Shown here one piece after another: positions 58,119 to 64,000 of a stretch of DNA of 64,000 nucleotides; the stretch's first letter is position 1; the number at the start of each line of letters is the position of its first letter. The notes beneath the pieces are model-generated. The model did not search any database and was not told the origin of the DNA. It saw nothing but the letters and a program-made list of their open reading frames with translations. The translations under genes were made by a program, and so were the position numbers. This stretch comes from Pseudoduganella flava (GTDB lineage: Bacteria > Pseudomonadota > Gammaproteobacteria > Burkholderiales > Burkholderiaceae_D): assembly GCF_007830495.1 (NCBI RefSeq), contig NZ_VLKW01000002.1:394270-458269 (forward strand). The letters are read 5' to 3'.

Positions 58119-60274
58119 TAGTAGAAGTAGGGCGTCTTCCTGGCCCACTCGTTGCCCGGCCAGCGCTTGTGCAGCACACCATGCGCCTTTTTCGACAGCT
58201 GCTTCGCATCGCCGTCCAGGCAGCCGCCGCGGGTGGACGCGACCACCACGTGCAGCAGCCAGGGCAGCTCCGGATCGGCCGGCTGCCGCGCCACCCACTC
58301 CAGCACGTCGTCGCCCACGGTGCCGGTCGCCGTCTTCAGCGCCTGCAAGCCACCTTGCTCCCGCTGCCGCGCCGCGCTGTCGCCGGCCGATGGGGGCGCC
58401 GGCAGCCGCCAGGCGAACGCCCGCGCACCGTCGGGTGCCGGCCGGAACGAGCACCAGCCGGATGCCGTCACGTCGTCCGGCGCCATGGCCTTGACGGGGC
58501 CGGCGTACATCGTCAGCTGCGCGGCGAGCCCGAAGCGCATCGACTCGACCAGCATCGCATGGCGCGCCTCGTCGCTCGAAGGCGCGCGCTGGTAGCGCGC
58601 CAGGCCAGGCGCCATGGCCGGCACGAGTTCGGCCAGCAGCGTGGCCGCGCGCTTGCCGTCGCCGGCATTGCCCAGCAACGCGGCGCGCATCCACGCCGCG
58701 CCGGCGACCCGCGCGCGCAGGTCCACCGGCAGCGCCGTGTCGCCGGCCAGCTCGATCAGGTCGGCCACGGCCAGCCGGTCGTTCAGCCAGCGCAGGCCGT
58801 CGTCGTTGAGCGCATCTTCCTGCACTACCCCGCGTTCGCCGTAGTCGATATTGGTGCGCAGCAGGAAGCGGCCGGCGTCGCGCACGGAGGTGGCCGCGGC
58901 GAAGCGCTCTTCGCGGAACAGGTTGCGGGTGGCGGGAGACAGCGCTCGCCGCAGCGCCTCGTCCGCGAGCGTGCGCGTCGCGTCGGCCCGGCCGGCCAGG
59001 CGCGCCAGACGGGCCAGCTGATAGCGCGCCGTCACCCAGGCCGGATAGTCCGGGCCGATCGCCAGCGCCGCGCGCTCCACGTCGGCCGGGATGGCCTGGC
59101 TCAGCATCAGCGTCGCGACCAGCCATGGCCGGGCCGCCGTCTTGCGCCAGCGCTCCAGTGCATGGGCTCCCGGCGCTGCGCAGTCGTCCTTGCCGGCGCA
59201 CTCGCGTACCGTTTCGATCCAGTCGACGAAATCGTGCTTGCCGCGCAGTGTGGCGGGATGGTGGCCGTCCATCAGCAAGGCCCAATCGCCCAGCCGGTCC
59301 TCGATAAATGGATCGGCCCTTGGACTGTCCAGGTGGCGGCTCAACTCGGCCAGGCGGCTGTCCGGCGTCAGGCCGAAGCGCATCGCGCGCAGCAGGGCGC
59401 GAGTGGCCTCGTGCAGCGGCGTCAACGCGGCGTCGCCAAGGATTCGGGCGCCGCGCGCCTCGAGCTCACTGGCCTGCTGCTCGCGCCGCGCTTCGTCCGT
59501 ATCCTTGGCCGCGGCGACGGCACGCCGGATGTCCGCGCGCAGCGCCAGATAGCGGCCCAGCGCCTGCATCGGATGGCCGCGCGTGGCGCCGATGCGCTCG
59601 AACAGCGCGGCGCTCTCCGCATAACGTTGCGCATGGAAGTACCATGCGGCGCGCTGGTACTCGCGCACCTGGCGCCAGTAGGCCGGTTCGCTGTCGGGCA
59701 GCGCGGGAGGCATCGTCAACTGCGCCGGCTTGGCGTCGCCGAAGCGGTAGCGCGCGTCCTGCGTTTCCTGGCATGCCGCACCGACCTGCTGCTGCGCGAT
59801 GATCCATGCATCGAGCCGGGCCGGCGTCGCATCCGGCCGGGCCGCCGCTGCGTCGAGCGTATGCACCGCATGCGTGATGGCGGTGGCGGGGCAGGCGGCG
59901 ATCTTGCGCACTTCGGGGTCGTCGCCATCGCTGCGCAGCGCTTTCGCCAGGCGGCTGATCAGCGGCGCAGCGCCGGTTTCGTCCGGCTCCGACCAGCCGT
60001 AGCCGAACGCGCTGCCGTCGGCGCGCGCCAGGCCACCTTCCATGCCGGGCGACCGTGCCGCTTTCGGGCCCAGCATCATCGCGCGCCACGCCGAGTACAG
60101 GTACACGCGGCGCATGCCCGGCTGGATCACGCCCAGCTCGCCCGCCTGGAAGCGGGGCAGCGCGATGTCCGGTGCGCGGTACGCCTTGAACAGCGTATAA
60201 CTGGGGCCATAATCGCCGCTGGCCAGCGCCTGGGCGGCGGCGGCGCACAGCATGGCCGCAAGCAGTTTCCTCAT
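58118..60274 (-). CDS. Secreted hypothetical protein, helical (TPR-like), partner of DUF3142
   Basis: 718 residues. Signal MRKLLAAMLCAAAAQALAS, then an all-helical Ala/Arg-rich body resembling tetratricopeptide repeats (YQRAAWYFHAQRYAESAALF, YQLARLARLAGRADATRTLA). The C-terminus ends WARKTPYFY. No enzymatic motif seen. ATG 60274 overlaps the upstream DUF3142 stop (TGATG), so the two are translated together. The stop is TAG made at the insertion junction: without the element it would read TAA followed by the poly-A of the old terminator, so the protein is unchanged. Confidence 0.7.
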   Translation of the reverse strand: MRKLLAAMLCAAAAQALASGDYGPSYTLFKAYRAPDIALPRFQAGELGVIQPGMRRVYLYSAWRAMMLGPKAARSPGMEGGLARADGSAFGYGWSEPDETGAAPLISRLAKALRSDGDDPEVRKIAACPATAITHAVHTLDAAAARPDATPARLDAWIIAQQQVGAACQETQDARYRFGDAKPAQLTMPPALPDSEPAYWRQVREYQRAAWYFHAQRYAESAALFERIGATRGHPMQALGRYLALRADIRRAVAAAKDTDEARREQQASELEARGARILGDAALTPLHEATRALLRAMRFGLTPDSRLAELSRHLDSPRADPFIEDRLGDWALLMDGHHPATLRGKHDFVDWIETVRECAGKDDCAAPGAHALERWRKTAARPWLVATLMLSQAIPADVERAALAIGPDYPAWVTARYQLARLARLAGRADATRTLADEALRRALSPATRNLFREERFAAATSVRDAGRFLLRTNIDYGERGVVQEDALNDDGLRWLNDRLAVADLIELAGDTALPVDLRARVAGAAWMRAALLGNAGDGKRAATLLAELVPAMAPGLARYQRAPSSDEARHAMLVESMRFGLAAQLTMYAGPVKAMAPDDVTASGWCSFRPAPDGARAFAWRLPAPPSAGDSAARQREQGGLQALKTATGTVGDDVLEWVARQPADPELPWLLHVVVASTRGGCLDGDAKQLSKKAHGVLHKRWPGNEWARKTPYFY
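58119..58126. repeat. Right target-site duplication (8 bp)
   Basis: TAGTAGAA, matching 56894-56901; also provides the Tyr and part of the stop codon of the minus-strand gene that ends here. Confidence 0.9.
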
Positions 60275-60933
60275 CACTTCTGTTGCCATCCTTTCTCATC
60301 GAACCAATAGGTGCGCCGGTAGCGCCGTGTCACGTCTTGCGTATAGGGTTCCTGCCGCGAGAAGCCGGCGGCGGTGGCGCGGCAGGCGGGGTGCAGCAGT
60401 TGCGGCTGGTCGGCCACGATGCCGCGCAGCGCCACGTTGTCGCGCCCCATGCGGAAGAACATCGGCACCACTTCATCCACCGGCAGGTCGTCCAGCCAGT
60501 TCGGCGAGCGGCACCACCAGGCGAGCGCCGTCACGCTCAGCTTGATCCCGGCCGGCAGCGCGGTCCGCACCTGCTGCACGAGCATGCGGTAGTCGGCGCG
60601 GTGCGACGGCCGCGCTTCCAGGTCGAGCTGCACCCAGCCGGACGTGGACGCGCGCGCGGCCGACCGCATCGCAGCCAGCACGACGGCTTGCGCATGCTGC
60701 AGCGTGCGCGGCGGGCGGATCGGATCGATCTCCACATGCACGACCGGCACGACGGCGGTTCGCACCGGTAGGCGGCGCGGTTGCGCGCCGGGGCGCACTA
60801 GCACCTTGTCGCCGGCCAGCCAGATGTGCCGGTCCACCACGGCCACGGTCTGCGACCAGGCGGGCACCGGCGCATCGCGCCACAGCCAGGCGATGGCGGT
60901 GGGAGGAACCTCGAGGACAGGCGGTGCGAACAT
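60274..60933 (-). CDS. DUF3142 domain protein
   Basis: 219 residues. PVVHVEIDPIRPPRTLQHAQ, WVQLDLEARPSHRADYRMLV then QQVRTALPAGIKLSVTALAW and VDEVVPMFFRMG are the DUF3142 pattern: a TIM-barrel-like fold with conserved acidic residues, probably glycan-related; function unknown. No clear signal peptide at ATG 60933, so the real start or a signal may lie upstream. First gene of a two-gene operon with the helical secreted protein. Confidence 0.75.
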   Translation of the reverse strand: MFAPPVLEVPPTAIAWLWRDAPVPAWSQTVAVVDRHIWLAGDKVLVRPGAQPRRLPVRTAVVPVVHVEIDPIRPPRTLQHAQAVVLAAMRSAARASTSGWVQLDLEARPSHRADYRMLVQQVRTALPAGIKLSVTALAWWCRSPNWLDDLPVDEVVPMFFRMGRDNVALRGIVADQPQLLHPACRATAAGFSRQEPYTQDVTRRYRRTYWFDEKGWQQK

Positions 60934-61014
60934 CGGTGGCGGTGTGACGAACGGGGGCCGTAGGATAGCAGTACGATGGCGGCAAAAGACTCACCATTTG
61001 TCACGATGGTAAAC

Positions 61015-61046
61015 GCAAACGGCCCCGCACTGGCGGGGCCGTTTGC
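61015..61046 (-). terminator. Terminator hairpin of dctA
   Basis: Exact 14-base arms (61015-61028 and 61033-61046, GCAAACGGCCCCGC type) around ACTG, about 45 bases after the dctA stop. Only short T tracts follow on the minus strand; the plus strand has none. Confidence 0.75.
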
Positions 61047-61091
61047 TTGCCGGAAGAGAGGGCTTACTTCCGCGGGCTTACTTGCGGGGGC

Positions 61092-62411
61092 TTACTTGCC
61101 CACGGCCCTCAGGATCGGGGCCGGTGCGGCGTCCGCGACGACCGCTTCGTCAGCGAGCGACGGGTTGGCCAGCTCGCGGGTCAGCGTTGCCGTATCGAGC
61201 TCGCCTTCCCACTTCGACACGACGATCGCCGCGACGCCGTTGCCGACGAAGTTCGTCAGCGCGCGGCATTCGCTCATGAAGCGGTCGATGCCGAGGATTA
61301 GCGCCATGCCGGCCACCGGAATCGTCGGCACGACGGCCAGTGTGGCGGCCAGCGTGATGAAGCCGGCGCCGGTGATGCCGGAGGCACCCTTCGACGTCAG
61401 CATCGCCACGCCGAGGATCGTCAGTTCCTGCATCAGCGTCAGGTCGGTGTTGGTCGCCTGGGCCACGAACAGCGCCGCCATCGTCATGTAGATGTTGGTG
61501 CCGTCCAGGTTGAACGAGTAGCCGGTCGGCACGACGAGGCCGACGACGGGCTTGGAGGCGCCCAGCTTCTGCAGCTTCGTCATCAGCGACGGCAGCGCGC
61601 TTTCCGACGAGCTGGTGCCCAGCACGATCAGCAGTTCTTCCTTGATGTAGGCGATGAAGCGCACGATCGAGAAGCCGGTGAACTTCGCGATCGAACCGAG
61701 CACGATGAACACGAACAGGAAGCAGGTCAGGTAGAACGAACCCATCAGCTTGGCCAGCGGCAGCAGCGAGGCGATGCCGTATTTGCCGATCGTGAAGGCC
61801 ATCGCGCCGAATGCGCCGATCGGGGCGGCCTTCATGATGATGTTGACCATGCCGAAGATCGCGGCGCCGGCCTGGTCGATCAGATGCGCCACCGGCTTGC
61901 CGCGCTCACCGAGGAGCGACAGCGCGAAGCCGAACAGCACGGAGATCAGCAGTACCTGCAGGATGTCGCCTTTCGCGAACGCGTCCACCACCGTGTTCGG
62001 GATGATGTTCATCACGAAGTCCACGGTGGACTGGTGCGACGCCTTTTCGGTGTATTGGGCGATCGCCTTGGTATCCAACGTGGCGGGGTCGGCGTTGAAG
62101 CCGGCGCCGGGCTTGAGGATGTTGGCGACGAACAGGCCGATCACCAGCGCGAACGTCGAGACGACCTCGAAGTACAGCAGGGCCTTGCCGCCGACGCGGC
62201 CGATCTTCTTCACGTCCTGCATGCCGGCGATGCCGGAAACGACGGTACAGAAGATCACCGGCGCGATGATCATCTTGATCAGCTTGATGAAGCCATCGCC
62301 CAGCGGTTTCATCGCGACGGCGTCCGACGGCAGGTAGATACCCAGCAGCACGCCCACGAAGATCGCGAACAGTACCTGGACATACAGGATCTTATAAAAC
62401 GGTTTTTTCAT
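61092..62411 (-). CDS. dctA: DctA, C4-dicarboxylate:cation symporter
   Basis: 439 residues, about eight membrane segments plus two re-entrant loops. [20 protein letters not shown] at the start, [20 protein letters not shown] (Ser-rich loop), [20 protein letters not shown] and [20 protein letters not shown] are the DAACS/DctA signatures. Imports succinate, fumarate and malate with protons or sodium. ATG 62411 has GGAG 9 bases upstream. The upstream region has three inverted repeats but no dctBD genes nearby. Confidence 0.94.
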   Translation of the reverse strand: MKKPFYKILYVQVLFAIFVGVLLGIYLPSDAVAMKPLGDGFIKLIKMIIAPVIFCTVVSGIAGMQDVKKIGRVGGKALLYFEVVSTFALVIGLFVANILKPGAGFNADPATLDTKAIAQYTEKASHQSTVDFVMNIIPNTVVDAFAKGDILQVLLISVLFGFALSLLGERGKPVAHLIDQAGAAIFGMVNIIMKAAPIGAFGAMAFTIGKYGIASLLPLAKLMGSFYLTCFLFVFIVLGSIAKFTGFSIVRFIAYIKEELLIVLGTSSSESALPSLMTKLQKLGASKPVVGLVVPTGYSFNLDGTNIYMTMAALFVAQATNTDLTLMQELTILGVAMLTSKGASGITGAGFITLAATLAVVPTIPVAGMALILGIDRFMSECRALTNFVGNGVAAIVVSKWEGELDTATLTRELANPSLADEAVVADAAPAPILRAVGK

Positions 62412-62460
62412 GATGGTGGTCTCCGAATGCTGGCAGCCATCATGCACGGCGATCTCAGTT

Positions 62461-62518
62461 ATCACCATTGTGATTATCCGCATTGTGGATGTCCCCATCA
62501 GGGATGGCCACAATGTGG
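62461..62518 (-). promoter_or_regulatory. Cluster of three short inverted repeats upstream of dctA
   Basis: ATCAC-CATT-GTGAT (62461-62474), ATCCG-N5-TGGAT (62476-62490) and CCACA-A-TGTGG (62508-62518), all carrying a CATTGTG or CACAATG core, 50-107 bases before dctA. Probably sites for a regulator of dicarboxylate uptake. No clear sigma-54 -24/-12 pair found. Confidence 0.45.
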
Positions 62519-62705
62519 TTTGTACTTATCGGTTGCGTGCATTGTCTTGTGCAATGCCGGGCCGACGCGAACAGCGGCCACTTGATGTTCGATAGCTACC
62601 GTGCGGGCTTTCCTGGAAGGCAACACTGCTACAATGCTCCGCCATGCATATGCAATCCGTTTCCGGGCGCGCGGCCCCGGGTCCGCACCCGTTGAAGAGG
62701 GCGAT

Positions 62706-64000
62706 ATGTCTACCAGCGTGAAAACGATACCCGATGCAAACGCAGCTGGGGCCGGCCACGTCGTGCGGTTTTACCAGGATGACGCCGTACTGATGGAGGA
62801 AGTGGCCGACTTCCTCGACCGCGGGCTGCGCGAAGGCGGGACCGCCATCGTCATCGCGACACCAGCGCATCTGTCCGCGCTGCGCCAGCAATTGATGGGC
62901 CTCGGCGCATTGCAAGGCCAGCGCGGCTGGTTCACGGGCGAGCTGGTCATGCTGGACGCGGCCGAGGTGCTGGCGCAGATCATCGTCGAGGGCTGGCCTG
63001 ACGAGCAGCGCTTCGAGGCCGTGGTCGGGCAAGTGGTGCGCGGCGCGCTGGTGCGCGGAGGTCCCGTGCATGCGTTCGGCGAGATGGTCGCACTGCTTTG
63101 CGAGGAAGGCCGCTACGATGCCGCGGTGCGGCTTGAACAGTTGTGGAACGGGTTGGCGCAAAGCTGCCGCTTCGCGCTGTTCTGCGCGTACCCGTGGCGG
63201 TTGTTTCCGTCGGGCGAACACGCCAGGGCCTTCCAGCAGATCTGCGGCGAGCATGACCACGTTCATCCATCCGGGCCAGCCGGGGCGGCGGAGCGGCACG
63301 ACGTGCAGCTGCGCGTTGGCGCACTGGAGCGGGAAAATCTCGCGCTGCGCGCCGAACTGGCGCGCGCCAGGGAAGCGGCCGACACGCTCCGGCACCGGGA
63401 GCGCGAGCTGGCCGATTTCGTCGAGAACGCCGCGGAGGGGCTGCACCGGGTCGGGCCGGATGGGACGATCCTGTGGGCGAACAAGGCGGAGCTGGCGCTG
63501 CTCGGCTATCGCTGGGAAGAGTATGTTGGCCACCATATCGGCAAGTTTCACGTCGATAGCGGCGTGATCGGCGACATCCTGGTCCGCCTGCAGGCGGGGC
63601 AGACGTTGTACGACGTGCCGGCGCGGTTGCGCTGCAGCGACGGCTCGATCAAGCACGTGGTCATCAATTCGAACGGCTGCTTCGAGAACGGGCGGCTGCG
63701 CTATACCCGCTGCTTCACGCGCGACGCCACCGAGCGCCACCTGCTCGAACAGGCGCATCGGGAGCGCGAGGCGCTGGTGGCGGAGCTTTCCCGTGCCAAC
63801 AGTGCCAAGGACGAGTTCCTGGCGATGCTGGCGCATGAGTTGCGCAATCCTCTTGCGCCGATCGCGGCGGCGGCCCAGCTGTTGTCGCTCACGGCGGATG
63901 ACGCCCAGCGCGTGCGCACGACCGCCGCGGTGATCACGCGGCAGGTCGGTCACATGACGGGCCTGATCGACGACCTGCTGGACGTCGCCAGGGTCACCCG
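62706..64000 (+). CDS. MEDS-PAS histidine kinase (5' part; 3' end outside window)
   Basis: 431 residues seen, no stop before the window ends. Residues about 15-190 are a MEDS/DcmR-type sensory domain (GHVVRFYQDDAVLMEEVADF, FCAYPWRLFP). About 225-345 is a PAS domain, preceded by a coiled coil (RELADFVENAAEGLHRVGPD, then WANKAELALLGYRWEEYVGH). A HisKA domain follows: AKDEFLAMLAHELRNPLAPI with the phospho-acceptor His at about 377. ATG 62706 has GAGG 7 bases upstream. Cytoplasmic. The ATPase domain and any receiver should lie past 64000. Confidence 0.9.
   Translation, partial: MSTSVKTIPDANAAGAGHVVRFYQDDAVLMEEVADFLDRGLREGGTAIVIATPAHLSALRQQLMGLGALQGQRGWFTGELVMLDAAEVLAQIIVEGWPDEQRFEAVVGQVVRGALVRGGPVHAFGEMVALLCEEGRYDAAVRLEQLWNGLAQSCRFALFCAYPWRLFPSGEHARAFQQICGEHDHVHPSGPAGAAERHDVQLRVGALERENLALRAELARAREAADTLRHRERELADFVENAAEGLHRVGPDGTILWANKAELALLGYRWEEYVGHHIGKFHVDSGVIGDILVRLQAGQTLYDVPARLRCSDGSIKHVVINSNGCFENGRLRYTRCFTRDATERHLLEQAHREREALVAELSRANSAKDEFLAMLAHELRNPLAPIAAAAQLLSLTADDAQRVRTTAAVITRQVGHMTGLIDDLLDVARVT

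Noticed and set aside
1-64000. CRISPR arrays, rRNA, tRNA and phage genes
   Set aside because: No repeated-spacer array, no recognisable rRNA block, no tRNA cloverleaf noticed by reading, and no phage gene cluster. A tRNAscan run would be the decisive test.

Overview
The window is GC-rich, densely coded, and most likely from a betaproteobacterium of the Oxalobacteraceae (Massilia/Duganella-like). The pointers are a DUF3460 gene, a DUF3079 gene, a PEP-CTERM protein, DctA, an ETF:quinone oxidoreductase, and short hairpin repeats of the GGGTCAGACCC type. The assignment is inference; no rRNA or other marker gene is present.

Layout. 1-4133: 3' part of recB and all of recD. 4138-13939: housekeeping and stress genes (VOC protein, two GNATs, DUF3079, PBP7-type endopeptidase, sulfate-binding protein, PP2C-like phosphatase, RodA preceded by a 47-codon ORF that looks like the membrane anchor of PBP2, class II glutamine amidotransferase, degenerate EAL protein, DUF882 peptidase, DUF3460, one hypothetical). 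14129-16339: a PAS-GGDEF-EAL protein. 16389-50507: a nearly complete flagellar locus. 50699-56835: ETF-QO, SDR, LysR, Rid protein, PAS-LuxR regulator, scoAB. 56902-58118: an intact IS1595-type insertion sequence with an 8-bp target duplication. 58118-64000: a two-gene secreted/DUF3142 operon, dctA, and the 5' part of a MEDS-PAS histidine kinase that runs off the end.

The flagellar locus is the main content. On the minus strand: an unknown flagellar-linked gene, flgLKJIHGFEDCB; then divergent flgA; then (minus) a stand-alone FlgJ-type glucosaminidase, flgN, flgM, motB, motA, fliA, fliL, fliK, fliT, fliS, fliD, fliJIHGFE. On the plus strand: fliM, fliN, fliP, fliQ, fliR, flhB, flhA; flagellin follows on the minus strand. 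The order, the clustering of fliD-S-K-L-A with motAB, the absence of fliO, flhF/flhG and all chemotaxis genes, and a FliM without a recognisable CheY-binding peptide match the secondary (lateral, laf/Flag-2) flagellar systems better than a primary one. A 522-base non-coding gap lies between fliE and fliM, where those loci usually carry the regulator lafK. The genes would together build export apparatus, basal body, hook, filament and a dedicated MotAB stator, with FliA/FlgM as the late-gene switch. Two c-di-GMP-type genes flank or lie near the locus.

Starts were chosen from ribosome-binding sites, operon overlaps and family N-termini and are often downstream of the longest possible ORF. No homology search was possible.
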